Positions 10,805 through 23,469 of a DNA stretch of 64,000 nucleotides are shown here, piece after piece. Origin of the DNA: Symbiodinium natans (taxonomy: Eukaryota; Sar; Dinophyceae; Suessiales; Symbiodiniaceae). The stretch lies in contig CAJNDS010001879.1 in assembly GCA_905221605.1 (NCBI GenBank), positions 366,291 to 430,290 on the forward strand, read 5' to 3'. Position numbers and translations under genes: made by a program. Every line of letters starts with the position of its first letter. The first letter of the stretch is position 1. Under the pieces are notes generated by a model. It was not told where the DNA came from, made no database searches, and saw only the letters and a program-made list of their open reading frames with translations.

Positions 10805-13800
10805 TGCCCATGCGTGAGAGCCTGAGACCTGAAGTCAATGACATCTGCAACCCTGCCTTGTTTCGGGGCCTGGCAATACCACTTTGCTTGTGCCCTAGTC
10901 CGAGGACGCACCCGTGGACAAGAGATACAGGACCACGCAGCGACTGAAGAAGTCTCAAGCTCCCAAAGCAGACGACTCGACTGTATGCTTTCGAACTTCT
11001 CTGCCTCTGCTACATGTGGCTACAAGCCCCCCTAACCTTCACGCACGTTATTTTCACAAGCAGAAGTTGAAGCCTCCATGGTTTACGATTCCGGACGTGT
11101 CTCAAGGCACAGGAATGACAGTATGTCCAAATCAGAGGAATGAACTCTGAACGTACTACCTTAGGGTAGCTAGCGGTTCATTGCAGAAGCCCTCAGTATA
11201 GGCCCTTCATTTGGGAGCCCTTGCAGACCCTCGCCATCTAATGAAGGTAAGCGGCAAACGATCATGACAATGGGCCATGCATGGAAAACTACCCTTGCAA
11301 CGAGTACAAACCTTAAGACCCTAAGCTACCTTCAAGAAGGATTCTCTACATCTCCATGGCTCAACTGGGAGTTGTGTACTTTTGGCTCGGCACCATATGT
11401 CCAGGACACCAGGCAGAGCTGCAAGACCTCAGCGTTGCGTAAGCACGGGCATGGCCACGAAACAACCCCCCCCCCCCCCCCACCCGCTTCCCCAGTCACG
11501 GCCGAGCCAAACGAGTGAGGAGAGGACCTTGTATGAGCCGACTAAAATGACTAGAAGGTGCTCCTTGCATGTGCTGCAGGTAGATGCGGGAGCATGCCTT
11601 CTTCATAAACCCGTTCCGCAATCAAAGGTGCGACTGAATAAGCCGCTGACACTCTCCTTGGGCACAGCCACCAGCGCCCAGGCGAGCAAAGACGGGCTGG
11701 CCGCCAGCAACGCCTAGCACGGGGGCTTTCTTTCGATGTTGTGTTGACATTGCACAAACATACATCTGGACTCGATCCCAGAAGTGTCGGCTGCTTGCCC
11801 GCTGGCTCTCGTGGATGTGATTTCTGGGGACTGCGATAAGATGTGCAGAAGATCGCTACGAATAAAGATCAAGTCGAGACTTGGAGCCGTTTCGTCTGAA
11901 GAGACAAGCTATGCACCATCAACGTGTTTGCACACAAACTTTTACATGATGTCACATGCCTGCTTCTGTTAAGTGCACAATGCTTGTAGAGTCCAGCCAT
12001 CATCGACTGATCAGCAGCCACGACGGCGAGATATCGGGACGCGCTGGCCATAGTCAGTGCTGACATCATCGCTGGTGACAAGGCTGTCGGCCGACTTTTG
12101 GCAAGGTTCCGACAGCATGCAAGAACTGAAAGAGGTGCGCAAAGGAGGTGCGCCATCCGTGCATTTTCTTCGTGCAGTCTGCGCAATATGTGACTACATT
12201 CGCGGAACAGTAGCGGCATTTCCCTGGGGCAACTCCAGACGAGCTTCTTAAGCAAACCTCAGCCCAGACTCCTCCCCGGCCGCACGCCTGACCCAGATTC
12301 AAGACGGTCCCACCCTGCATCAGGAGGATGGCGCTGAGAGGCCGCCTGGCAAGGCAGCACCTGTCAGGACCTCAAGGCCTCAGGCTGCAGTCCTGCTAGT
12401 TCTGCTACGCGGGCCATGTGGGCGTCTCACTGCCATTCCTGTTCCCTATTCCGGTTCTGGTACGCTGGATTTCAACACATGCCGCGGAAGACTCAGCCAA
12501 CAAAAAAAACTCAGCTCGGCCTTGCCAATTTCAGGTACCACGCCACCTCGGCAGATCGGAAGCAATCATGCAGCAATCGTGCTCAGCAAGCACCGCGCAT
12601 GAGCTGGCGTGGCGGCGTAGCGTGCGAACCCTCTGGCTCCAGGGCCTTTCGAGAGGCCGAGCCTAACCCACTGGGTGGACTGGCAGGCCGAAAGATGCAA
12701 GAACTCAAGATCGACTCCTGCCGACGTTAACCCAAGTAGCAGAAATCCCGTCAGCTGGCCTGTGAGTCCTGCGCCTGGTGAAGCGCCGCTTGAGCTTGCA
12801 GCTCCAGCTCCAGCTCGGCCTTCCTCTGCTCCTGAGGGTGACTTCGTCTCCTAACCGGCTGAAGAGATCCTTCCCTCCCAGACACGTGCTGGAAGCGCTG
12901 CATAGCAGCTAGAGGCTGGAGGGCTCAAGGGCGGCACACACCCTTGCCTATCGATGTCGGAATGGTTAGAGAGTGGCACCCTCTCCATCAGTCCTGAAGG
13001 AGGCTTTTCTGCACCTTTCCTGGGCACCAAGGTTGCTAGGCTGGCGCCCCTGCGCCTCGTTTCTTTGGCTTCTGGGTTTGCACCCTTGACTTCATGAAGC
13101 GCGTGCGCAGGCACATGGCTACTTAACAGAACATGGCTTGTGCTAAGCAACCCGAACCTCTGAAGCTTCTAGCCGCGAAAGTCTGAAGCTTCTTGCCAAA
13201 TTCACGCCTCTGTCTCTCTCACACGTTAGACCACCAGCCTTCCCCTTTTGCCCCCAAGGCACCAGTGCTTGCGTTACGAAGCATTTTCCTGACAGCATGA
13301 TGCAGTGTTGCAGAAAGGTTGCGCGGTCGGCAAGAGGCCGAGGAGCCACGAAACATTCGGCCGACTTCGGGAATCAGCTTCAAGGATAGACCCGGATAGA
13401 CATCGTTCTGTAAGGCTGAATTCGCTCCATCCACCCCCCTTCCCACCGCAAGCCTGGCAAGCCCTGCACCACAAATCCCGTCTTTCTACCGTCTTTCATA
13501 CGACTCAAGCACAACTCGTAAACACAGATGCTGCCGCAGGTGTCCGTGTGAAGAGCACTGGCAGCCGCAGAAAGCCAGCCTCAAAAGAGGTCGGCGACTT
13601 GATTCTGGACATCCGGAAATTGCAGCAAGGCTTGAGATTCCATTGTCCCTCGGTTTTATTGAAGGTGCACTTCAAAACCAACGGCCAAAGGCCCAAGACC
13701 CTGTCCTGCTGCAAGCTGTCGCGCAGGGTCCAAGCATCGCGCTGCCGCAGCTCCTTTCATCGCTGAACTTCCAAGGCCCCAAGGTTCCCTAAGGTTCTTG

Positions 13801-14030
13801 AAGTGTATATAGGTTAGTTCGGTGATGGGGGGGCGGGCGACAGGCTTGGGATCAGGGTATGTTTCGCGGGCATGTTTCGGGGTAAGTTCGGGGGCATCAT
13901 GAGCTACTTTACCTGCAGTTCGGGCGTATGTTTCGCGTGCCTTTCTGTATGTTTCGCGAGTGTGCAACCCGTGTGCCCTTCTTAAATCAACCTGAGCCCC
14001 CCAAAAACGAACAAACCGAAAAAAGACTTC
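10805..14030. other. Stretch without a recognised gene
   Basis: Contains a C run (11466-11481) and an area of repeated TATGTTTCGCG-like words (13855-13970). Open stretches near 12057-12251 (plus, MQELKEVRKGGAPSVHFLRA) and 13216-13446 (minus, LQNDVYPGLSLKLIPEVGRM) have protein-like composition, but neither family nor splicing could be established. Confidence 0.4.
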
Positions 14031-14039
14031 AGCAGTGGT

Positions 14040-14983
14040 TTGCACCCTGGGTCTCGGGATCTCATCGTCAAAGAAAGGGTCAGATGGAAGACTGCAAACG
14101 CCCACGGATGCAGCAGAAGGCACCAGCACCACGGTGCTTCCGCCCTCCACGTGCAGAGGGTCCGTAATGCACGCGCTGGCCACCGCGCCGCCCTGCTCGA
14201 GCCTCACCTGGCAAGGATCGTCAGGGGGCTCATGCGCGAAAACATGTGTTGTGTTCGTTCTCTTGAGGTGGAATTCCCTCAACATCCCTGCAGGCGGAGG
14301 CGATTAAGAAATGAGGCATCGGGAACTTGGAGAGGGGACCCAAGCTTCCGTCGCTTCTGCAGGGCCGCAGAAGTCCCCACTAAAACCTCGAAGCCAAGTT
14401 GGGACTTCATGGGATGGGATAGGAGGGGGGCACCTCGGCCACATTGGTGGCCATCAGGACACCGCCCTTCACCTTCACGGTGCCGCCACCTCGTAAGGAC
14501 GGGAAGAAAAGCGGTGTGTTTGCTCGGTCTCACCTCGTCTCTCTGCTGTGGAGTACGCCTGCCTCGACCCACGCTGATGTAGCGGTCGCGCTGCTTTTTC
14601 ATGATATCTTTCGGGACGGCCACCTTAGCGTCATGCTGCAAAGTGAACCCGTAGCTTGCGTGCCAGCGGGCATGGTGGCACAAAGTGAGCCCAGCAGCCC
14701 AGTCACCATCAATCACCTGCCAAACAAGACATGAAGTATTTGCCAGCACTACGTCTCGCCATTGATGACGAGTACTACCAGCAGCTTACCAGCACTGTGG
14801 CCCAACCTTGAACATGTCCTGGCTGAGGGGTCCTGATCCAATCGTCACGGAGCCGTCGTCGAGCCCTGCAGCTTCTTGCAATCCGCGCTGCTGGCACAAC
14901 AAGCACAGGTTGCCTAAACACGCCGATATGAGGCAGCTTGGGGGGGCTGGGTCAGATGAACGACAGGCCCTCTGCTGCAGCAT
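14040..14983 (-). CDS. Candidate exon cluster, family not recognised
   Basis: Minus-strand pieces that read as one gene in order: GLDDGSVTIGSGPLSQDMFK (about 14870-14800), DWAAGLTLCHHARWHASYGF followed by TLQHDAKVAVPKDIMKKQRD (about 14710-14580), GGGTVKVKGGVLMATNVAEV (about 14495-14430) and DPLHVEGGSTVVLVPSAASV (about 14170-14060). All four are balanced, low in stop-prone codons and rich in Val/Gly patches typical of beta-strand proteins. I cannot assign a family. The joins are not resolved, so the coordinates mark only the zone. Confidence 0.35.
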
Positions 14984-15069
14984 GATCTCTCAGTCCCGGG
15001 CGTTCGACGTAGCCCGGGGTAACCTGGATTGCCGACGAGTCAAGTTTTCATGCTCATGCTACCTTTAGA

Positions 15070-17390
15070 CAAGTGAGTCTTTTCATGCTTGCATACCTTA
15101 AGCGACAACAGCATGCCCCAAAAATCCCCAAAATACGGCCGTGGCACAGGAACCCCCCACAAGTGAACCCCCATTAAACAAGGAGTCCGCCACGAATAAA
15201 GATGGCTGTCCGGGCCGCCTGTGGCCCAGCCACGCCAAGCAATCCGGAGGCCTCACCTGAGGCCTCGCTAGCGCCAACTTAGGGTGACAAGATGCCTTAG
15301 ACATGGTTGGGGCATTGGCCGAAGGGGTACGAGTTTCGAAAACAAAAAATCTCAAAACCAAAAGAGGAGGTACTAGCACTGCCATTAATCGTTTTGGCCA
15401 TGGCCTGGATCAGCTGTGCGAATTTCATCTACTCAAAAGCCGCTGTAGAGGCATGGCGCGATCTGGGCTGCTCTGTATGGCCATCTGAGGACTCACAAGA
15501 ATCGTCCGAATGGCCGTATGGAACCACGGCAAGGGCTGGCAGGCCTCGATCGGGGTAAAGCTCTCGTCAAGGAGGTAGACCTGCATCTGCGGCTTTTCTG
15601 GAGACAGATCTGAAGGAGCACACGACCGAAAGCTCTCGGAACTGTACGTGGAAGTTGGAAGTTTGGAGTAGCGAGTCAAGGCTTGAAGCTGTTAATTGTT
15701 GCGAGGTGCAGGTCACCTTTCTTTAACTCTACTTGGCTACGCTCTGAGACGCTCTGAGGGACCAAGGAATTAAGAATTCCAAAGCAGAAAGGCAGGCGCG
15801 CACGGGCCAGAGGCGAGAGAAGCATTTGCAATCCCAGAAGCCTTGGCTCTACCTAGAGGGCGCATTGCATGGGCGCTGCGCCCGTCGCTGGTCGCAGTCT
15901 CCAGGTTGCAGGAAGCGAAGGTGAGGAAGTACTCCTCAGCCGAGACAGAATCTTGGGGCAAAGAGCAGAGGCAAAGGGAAACCTAAGCCTAAAAACTCTC
16001 GCAATGCCCCTTTTCCTAGTCAAGAGGACCGAAGCCGAATCCGACCAGAACCTGCGTTGTTCTAAAGCTTAGGAAGGCTCGACCTTTGGAAATCCCGGTC
16101 CGCAAGCGCAGTCTTCCGCCAGTTGTGGAACCGCACAAGGCCCACTTCCAGAGCAGCTAGTAGCTAGCCGTACTGACAGAAACTCAAAAAGCGAACAGAC
16201 CCCAAAGCACACGAGCACCCTCCTGAGACAACCTGAAAACACTTTCAGTCTCTGCTCCGTTGCAATGAGCAGATCCGCCATGCGCACTCCAGCCGCCTTC
16301 CTCGGCTGCCCACGCCCGATCTTTTACAGGAATCCACTCAAGAGACTCTGCACACGTGCTCTCAGGCTCGAAGCAGTTGTCAGCAGGCGGCGTTACACTA
16401 CTGCCGGCATATCCATGACCGCATAGGGCATAGGTGTCACTCACCCAATCCAGAACAACCCCCAAGAAAAAGTGCGAGTTTGAACTGGTGGTGCCAGCCT
16501 TAAGGATTCATAAATTGAAGATTGCCACCCATGCTAACATGCTAGCCTTGCACGGTCCATGCTGCCTAGACACACACATATGCGTACATATAGAATCATT
16601 GGTGCACGCTACATTACATGTCTCAAAAACAACTACACCATAGGCAACACAACCAACCTCACCCCTTTGGATGCTCAGAGCCTTTCCAGGCAAATCACCG
16701 CTTCGACATGACGCAAGCAGTCGTTTCCGAGAGTCCACGTGGCACCGAGCTCCACATCGCAACGCTCTGCCTCAGCATCTTCGTTGCTACAAGGGTTGTA
16801 GATTGTACATGCCGCGCATCGTTGACGAACTGCTACGAGGCCCAATGTGCCAGGATGCCCAACTGAAGACCACCTTGAGGCTTGGAGGGATGTTCCTTGC
16901 ACCAGGCCAGAGGTTGCTCCTCAATTCGGAGCTGCTCGGGGCTTCGGGCTGCGACTCGAAAAGCATCACCTAAACCGGCTTTTTTTGGTCTGGGAGACGC
17001 GACTCTAAGCCACTGGAAAAGCCACTGGCCCAAGCAAAGCCTCCTTGCATCGAGGGGATATCTGTTGCTTTGACAGAGAAATGCGCCCATTCAAAGGAAC
17101 TAGCAAGACGGAATCAACCCTCACATGAATTGTACAAGCTTCCCCCATTGTATCAGCAGACCACGCTCTTGACTCTTCACTGCAGCTGAAAGTCAATTGC
17201 GACGGAAGTGCCCCAGAGACTGTGATGCCACGAGCGCCCCAATCCGGGTCGGTCGGCTTCATGAGAACGATGCCCATGCGCATTGCCTGGGGGAGCTCAA
17301 CACTTTACCTACAATAAGCTTCTACAGTATCAGATCTGGGGCTGAAGAGATCGTCTCATATGTCAGGGACTTCCAGGCGTTGCACAGAGC
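15070..17390. other. Stretch without a recognised gene
   Basis: Only isolated exon-like frames are seen, for example on the minus strand about 15625-15480 (YLLDESFTPIEACQPLPWFH) and 15961-15770 (AEEYFLTFASCNLETATSDG), and 17283-17005 (MRMGIVLMKPTDPDWGARGI). None carries a motif I recognise. Confidence 0.35.
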
Positions 17391-17399
17391 ACTCTGCAC

Positions 17400-17550
17400 C
17401 TATCCCCCCTTTCAAGGCTCCGGCAAGGGCGACGTCCACCTCCCCGAAGAAGGCAGCACCCCACCAACCCATCTCATGGTCGATGCGCCAGCGATCCTGC
17501 ACAAGGGGCAGGATGTCCATGCAGGCACGGAGATGGGGGCACCGCTCGCA
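17400..17550 (-). CDS. Candidate exon, family not recognised
   Basis: On the minus strand a continuous segment reads HLRACMDILPLVQDRWRIDH then EMGWWGAAFFGEVDVALAGA. The mixture of Trp, Asp and Gly in one frame, with worse composition in the other frames, is typical of coding sequence. It may be spliced to the frame at 17283-17005 further left on the same strand. No family is recognised. Confidence 0.35.
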
Positions 17551-18049
17551 TGTTCACTCCCGTTACTGCAAGCTGGAGATGCATCGAGCTGCCATTCGGG
17601 CATATGCTGGCTTGGTTGCGTACATTCTTCTGCCCGCTATGAACTTGAGTTGCCGGCATATATAATGGGTGGCAACAAACACCGGGTCAGACAGGGTGTG
17701 CGAGCACCAATGACCCCTTGAACCCCAACAGACCCCCCCTCAATCTGATTGAATAGCACTAGACATGGGCAGGGCCCCACTCGGAATCTTGCGGCTGTAC
17801 AGATCGCATGACATTCCTCGAAGACGTCCATACCGAAGCAATCAACTCAACGCGAAGCATCAAAAACCGCGCTTGAGGCATGGAAGCATCAAGAACCAAC
17901 AAGGGCCTGCGGGTCCTGTGGGCATTCTAGGCGTGTTGCTCACACCCGTGGATTCTGAATTCTGAGAATTCGACGCAGCAATTACAACATAAAAATCACA
18001 TCATACGTGCCCGAAATAGTTTCGCATCAAGTTGTCAGGCGAAGAAGGA

Positions 18050-18620
18050 CAATGTCACGCACACACACACACACACATACCTGCTTCCACGACAAGCAAA
18101 CTCCCACCAGCAAAACGTTTACTGCTGTGGTTCTCCGTAGGCCTGAGGACATCTATAGCCTGTGCAATCGACCAACCCTCCGTCCCCCTTTCCTCGGCAG
18201 GAGCCTTATGCGGGTCAACGCGGTACCCCAGCTTGCTGAAGAGCTCTGGATACCTCGCAGTGAGGCCCCACAGTCCCAGAGTTCCTGGAGCCTCTACAAT
18301 CCTCTACCTAATGACTATATGTCTGTCCCGAAAGATCACGGCATTCAGGCCCACGACCTCCTGGAAGTGCTTTTTTTGCACCCGCAAATATTTCCCAAGT
18401 GGGGGGGCGGTGAAGTCAATTCCCGATGTTAGCCGGTAGATGGCAGGGGTTTTTGGGATCTCGGAAGGCAGCGCCGCCATCCAGTACCCAGGCCCCCAAG
18501 AAAGAGACTTGGCTTCCCGCCCTTCCGTCTCGCTGTGCGCCATGCAGTTGGTCAGGCAAACGCACTTCGACTGTCCTGACACACTCGACCTAAACCTTTT
18601 CCACAGCCTGCATGGCATCC
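18050..18620 (-). CDS. Candidate exons, family not recognised
   Basis: Two segments on the minus strand look coding: GYWMAALPSEIPKTPAIYRL continuing through LTSGIDFTAPPLGKYLRVQK and FQEVVGLNAVIFRDRHIV (about 18500-18310), and LTARYPELFSKLGYRVDPHK continuing to WSIAQAIDVLRPTEN (about 18270-18130). A short piece, YDDQWLVQDAMQAVEK followed by a GT donor, lies upstream at about 18640-18590. They may belong to one gene with the AMP-binding exon to the right, but this is not shown. Confidence 0.4.
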
Positions 18621-18794
18621 TGCACTAGCCATTGGTCATCATAGTCGCTGTGGTTTGCAATCTAAGACGTTCGGATTGGCTGTATTGCTGCATCAGACAA
18701 GCTGACCCAGACTCAACAGACTAGACCCAGTTCCCTGCAGATAAAGACAAAGATGGACGGACCCAGAGAGAGAGCGATGGCGACAGGACGGTCC

Positions 18795-18905
18795 GGCCTG
18801 TGCTGCCTGAAGTAAACATGTAGGCCAGCGCATGCTCCGTCGTGCTTGGCACATCCTGCACAAGAGTTGCGATGCTTGTGACGGCAAGGACTTCCGAGCA
18901 AGATG
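18795..18905 (-). CDS. Exon with the AMP-binding (adenylate-forming enzyme) signature
   Basis: The minus-strand frame reads DVPSTTEHALAYMFTSGSTG. The YMFTSGSTG part is the core (A3/P-loop) signature of adenylate-forming enzymes: acyl-CoA synthetases, luciferase-like enzymes and the adenylation domains of non-ribosomal peptide synthetases. It binds the ATP phosphates while the carboxylate is activated. The segment upstream (SEVLAVTSIATLVQ) has the residue pattern that precedes this motif in the family. A GC dinucleotide right after the ACAG of the last Thr-Gly pair could be the splice donor, as seen elsewhere in this window. The expected KPKG continuation is not found within 150 bases, so the next exon is further away or the copy is broken. 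Confidence 0.45.
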
Positions 18906-20042
18906 CTGCGATGCTGATGGCCTGGGAATGACTATGACAAATCTTACCCAGCACACTGGTCCTCATAGTTCCTCGGGTGATCTGCTGCCAGGAGCTCGTG
19001 AGCTGAAATCACCTTCAGGATTTGATGGCAAAGTTGCGCACCATGCCCCGCTGCGCAACACTACGAAATTACAAAGCCGACTGGAATGAGTCGGTCTAGT
19101 GAGACCAAGGGAATCGACAGGTTACCATGATTGAAGAGTCCTCGATGATTCATTAACACCTAAGATGCACTTAGGAGTTCAAAAGCTTGTGATTTACTCA
19201 TGACTCATTGGAAGACAGAAGGACATGCCATGGATAGACGAACTTGCGGATTCCGGCCTGAAGTGCCGGCCGACGACTTTGGAGCTCCGCCACCAAGGGT
19301 GAGTCGGTGATGGCCGCCACAGGCTCAAAGAGCGACATCGCTTCCTCTACTTCGCACATGACCCGTGTGTCAAGCGAGTCTTCTTGATTGCCGACATTTG
19401 CCGACTGGCCCAGGCGTGTTCGGTGAGATTTACATTTAAAAAAAACCTAGTATAATATTCTATTCTTCTGTCAAAACTGCATTTTCTACTATGGTCGTTT
19501 TCTCCTGGTTTGGGGGGGGCGGGGGGCATTGAATCTCGTGCCCAGGGAACCCTTTCCCTGTCCTCATAGCGCTGAAGCAACTGGGTCCTGCATTTGCAGC
19601 TTCGAGCATCTCAGGCAATCGCAACGTTCAGGCAATTTGTGCTTGAGGCACACACACACGCGCAAGACTTTGGATGTACAGGAACACATGCACCCTCAAT
19701 GCATGTGAGACCTTGGGAAGAATGGCGTTCGCTACGCTGCAGATGCAAGAGCGCAAATACGAGCTGTACCTGTAAACCTCCGAAGGTCCTGTTTCCGTGA
19801 GTGATGCTCAAAGGCAACACAGGGAAGCCCTGTCGCAAAACGCCCAGGACAAGGATCAAGGACTCGGCCGCGTGAGGTAGCATCACGACCTGCGAACACA
19901 TCTGATTCAAGCATTCGGGCTGATGGCTCAAGTATTTGGGATGGGCTTAAGAGCAAAAAAACAGAGCGAGAGAGAGAGAGAGAGAGACCAGGTTCCACAA
20001 GGTGATCGATTCCTTGAGCCAACCACTCTCGTCTGCAGAGTC

Positions 20043-20200
20043 CTACTTTTTCCTTCCGCTATTCGAAGCCTTCTTTGATCCCGGGCTTTCTGCTGAGATG
20101 GGCACCATGGGTGCTGGTGCGTTAACGACGTCCCCAAACCGCTTCCTCAGCAAAGGCAGCAGCAAGCCTTCCGGCTCCCAAGAACAAAAAAATTCTCCCA
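20043..20200 (-). CDS. Candidate C-terminal exon, family not recognised
   Basis: The minus strand reads FFCSWEPEGLLLPLLRKRFG, then DVVNAPAPMVPISAESPGSK, a Lys/Ser-rich tail and a stop at 20043. The composition and basic tail are typical of a terminal exon. Further right on the same strand, around 20560-20440, TAGLAWTVLQDVHQHLSEVA is another exon-like piece that could belong to the same gene. No family is recognised. Confidence 0.4.
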
Positions 20201-20649
20201 TTCAAAGGCCCAACAGCATAGCTTCAAATTTAGGAAGTTGTCCAACTTTTCCTGTTTGGTCGGCCAGTGGATTTGTGATCCGGCCCTCTTTTCTTTAGAC
20301 GCTGGAACCCAGCAGCAGACGATGTTGGGAATTTGCCAATGAAAGAAAGATGCCGGAAGCCTTGACATGACACCTCCACGAGCTCTCTCAATCGCCCACA
20401 ACTCAGACTAGCCGAGCGAGGAAGCCAGCAATGTAAACTATGGTACTGCAACGCATCAAGTGTGCAACAGTAAACTCCCTGATAAACGCGGCGACTTCAC
20501 TTAAGTGCTGATGAACATCTTGCAACACAGTCCACGCCAGACCTGCTGTTTCATGCCGCTTCGTTCTTGGACTAGCATCATCATTCGTGCAGCTGCCAGC
20601 CCCTATCCGGTCTATCCCTCGCACAGGAAAAGCTAAAGGTGCTGGTGCC

Positions 20650-22500
20650 TATATGACGACATCCGCTGAATGCAAGAAGCCGGGCCACGGGTAAACGCTG
20701 TGGGGGCTCCCAGTCAGTCCCAGGGTACGAAGAGCTGCAGCGACCGCCTGAAGAGCATTGTAGGTTTGTTGAGGACTGACATGCTAATCAGGTGGAGCTT
20801 CAATCCACGAAGCGATCACGTTGTTCATAATGCAATAATGCACGACAGGCACGCTCAACCTCCAACAAGCTTTTGAGCTTCCTGCATCTTGCAGGCATGG
20901 CGCCTTCGACCTAGAGGAGAGCTGCGACCAGGTAAGGGTCAGTGAGCCATCCTCGGGGCAAACTGAGACGAGTTCCGCTGTGATTCACCAGGGAGCATGC
21001 CATAAATCAATGTGACCGACCATAGGATCGACCTCAAACCTAGACTCCAGCAGTACGCTTCTCTTTTTTTGACCGCAAAGAAAGAAGCGGCCGGGTGTCC
21101 GTGACAGCAAGGCAGTCTGGCAGATCCTTGCCTCCAGGCGGTGCAGGGGTGCTCTGAATAGGGGATCACAGGGAGCGCCCTCTCCGACAAGGACTTTCGG
21201 CATGTCTGCCATGGCTGTTCCGAAAGCTTTTTTTGCACAGGGCCAGGCATTGGCAGTTCAAGACTGACAACACGGCACGGCTTGGAGCGTGTGCAGGAGT
21301 GCAGGAGGCCAGAGCTTGAAGTCCAGTGTTGAATGACAGGGGCTGAGATCTCAGGCTGCTCACTAACACAGGTGCGCTTCAAGAGCCTCACGGGGTCTCA
21401 AGGTGACTGCCCAAGGGTTGAAGTTTTGAGATTCAGGCCGTTCGGTTTGTCTACCGACGATTCCAGGCACACAAGCAAACAGCAAACCCTCAACACGTCC
21501 GGACACGAAACCATGTCGAGCCGTTGACTCCTCAACCTGCCAACTATGAAGGCAGAAAGCCCAAGGCCATCACACATTCTCTCAAAAGGAAGCTTCATCA
21601 AGGCTTCATCCCTCCAGGCTGCCTATTTCGTCCACCCTCGCCGGCCAGCTCCAATTGAAGACGTTTCCTCACAGTTCTGTGCCACTTTGGATCACCCCGT
21701 TACGGGAAGCCCTTGGCTGCGCTGGGCTACCAGTGCAAGACCTTCCCTGCCCCAACAGCAATAGAGGAGCCTGCGGCACCAAAGTCCATGCCAGGCACCT
21801 CACCCGATCCTGATCCGGAGCAAGTGGGTGGCTGCTTGATTCAATGATGGTGCCTTCATTCCTCTAGGCCCACGGTTACCTCATGCAACTGTGCGAGGCG
21901 GTTCAAACTTGATCCAATCGAGTCAACAATCTCACGCTCCCTGCCCCTTCTCTCTCCGAAACTTGGACTCAACTTGGCTGTCTAGCCACTCTCCCGCTGC
22001 ATGGTGCCCGAAAACCGTCAAGCGCCTTACCAGCTACGACGGCTGATTCCTGCGTGCAGCTCCCCCACCCTCCCCCCCACTCCCCGCCTCCCCGAAGCCG
22101 CTTGAGTGGTCGGGGGCTCTGAGGTGATGGTGGAGCGTGGGCCATGGCAAGGAGGGCTGGACGGCTGTTGCAGCCAAAATGCTGCGGACGACCAGGGTTA
22201 AGCTTCTAAGCACCTTTAACACTGTGTGTACAAAGACAGAAGGCAAAAGAGGTACTGCGGTATAAGATGGTAAAAGGGGCATGAGGCCCTAGGTGTTGTG
22301 TTTAGGGCTTTTTAGTGCTCAAACGTCTTGTTGACACGCAGGAGTCTTCCACCCACGTGGTCAAGAGAAGGGAATCTCGAAGACCTGCTGCAACCGTAGG
22401 AAATGGTCCCTTTAAGCAACTCCTCTCAAGAAGAACTCTTGCGTGACTTCTCCGCTTGCTTCTAGTTCAAGCAATGCCGACATTCTCAAAATTTCTCAAC
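20650..22500. other. Stretch without a recognised gene
   Basis: No motif-bearing frame is seen on either strand. The frame at 21391-20939 (minus) has a hydrophobic part (YCWSLGLRSILWSVTLIYGM) but no family likeness. Confidence 0.4.
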
Positions 22501-22509
22501 CTGAGGGGG

Positions 22510-22860
22510 GGCGGGTACAATTTGCAAGAATTCAACAGCCACTCAGCCACTTGGGGCTGGTCCATGTCCACCTTCACAATGCCCATTGGGTACATGATAC
22601 CCAAGCATTAGCTATGGCAAGCCTATTGGTCAGTGAGTCATTGAGCCCTGGAGCGCAATGGCGGCCCCTCCTGAGTCAGGAAGCTGTCCTGCTCCAGGAT
22701 CTCCTAAGTGCAGAACGGCAGAACCCCCGAGAAGCCCAAAGCGCATCCCACACATGGAGGGCATGCTCTTCGTAGTCTTCCGGCTTCTGCAGCCGGGTTG
22801 CCATCACCCGGTTGTGTCTTGTCTCGGCATCCAGCGACATGGGTGACCCGGGCCTCCTGG
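22510..22860 (-). CDS. Candidate exons, family not recognised
   Basis: Two minus-strand segments look coding: PGSPMSLDAETRHNRVMATR continuing to LQKPEDYEEHALHVWDALWA (about 22850-22720), and LGIMYPMGIVKVDMDQPQVA continuing to EWLLNSCKLYPP (about 22600-22510). They lie in order on one strand and are separated by about 100 bases, a plausible short intron. No family is recognised. Confidence 0.38.
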
Positions 22861-22915
22861 GTTCCTGCACTCGGTACACGCACACACGTATGCAGAAATG
22901 CGTGCCTACACGCAT

Positions 22916-22932
22916 GGGGGGGGGGGGGGGGG
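22916..22932 (+). repeat. G homopolymer, 17 bases
   Basis: An uninterrupted G run following a short CA-rich stretch. Confidence 0.9.
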
Positions 22933-23224
22933 ATCCACATGGGTATACGTGAAGAATCGAGTGCCTTCCTCCTTGAACGAAGGCAGGGTGCATGCGATCA
23001 ACTTCCCCCCGTCCTGGGATGGCCTCTCTGCTTCTTTTGCTTGGGGCACGCTTTCCCCTGTCTTGGACTGCGCGTACTCCTCACAAGAGTGCGGCAGCGC
23101 GGCGGACATTGCCCACAATGGTGTCATGAGTAATGTACGTAGCTTGAAAGGGAACACTGTGCGAGTGAGCCAAGCCGCTGTTACTCCGAGCGCCGAGCCG
23201 AATTCTCTATAGGTCTAACCGGGT

Positions 23225-23400
23225 ACCGGGTGAGATCCGAAGCCTTGGAAACGCAAACGCAGCTGTCAATGCCATGTCGAGCCTCGACCAGCTCACGGCA
23301 AGCTTTGCGAACAAAGAGAACCGGATCCTATCGCGCGCTGGGTTACAGAGAGGTAGAAGCACTTATGTGCAGAAGTCATGCACTGCGACATGCCCGCAGG
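23225..23400 (+). CDS. Candidate exon, family not recognised
   Basis: The plus strand reads IRSLGNANAAVNAMSSLDQL then TASFANKENRILSRAG, a Ser/Asn/Ala-rich helical segment better than any competing frame here. The part after RAG is less convincing. No family is recognised. Confidence 0.3.
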
Positions 23401-23469
23401 AGTTTGGGAGCCGCCTAGCTTCAGCACAAAGAGTGCCCTTCACAGTCTGTGCACATTGCTAACAAGATT

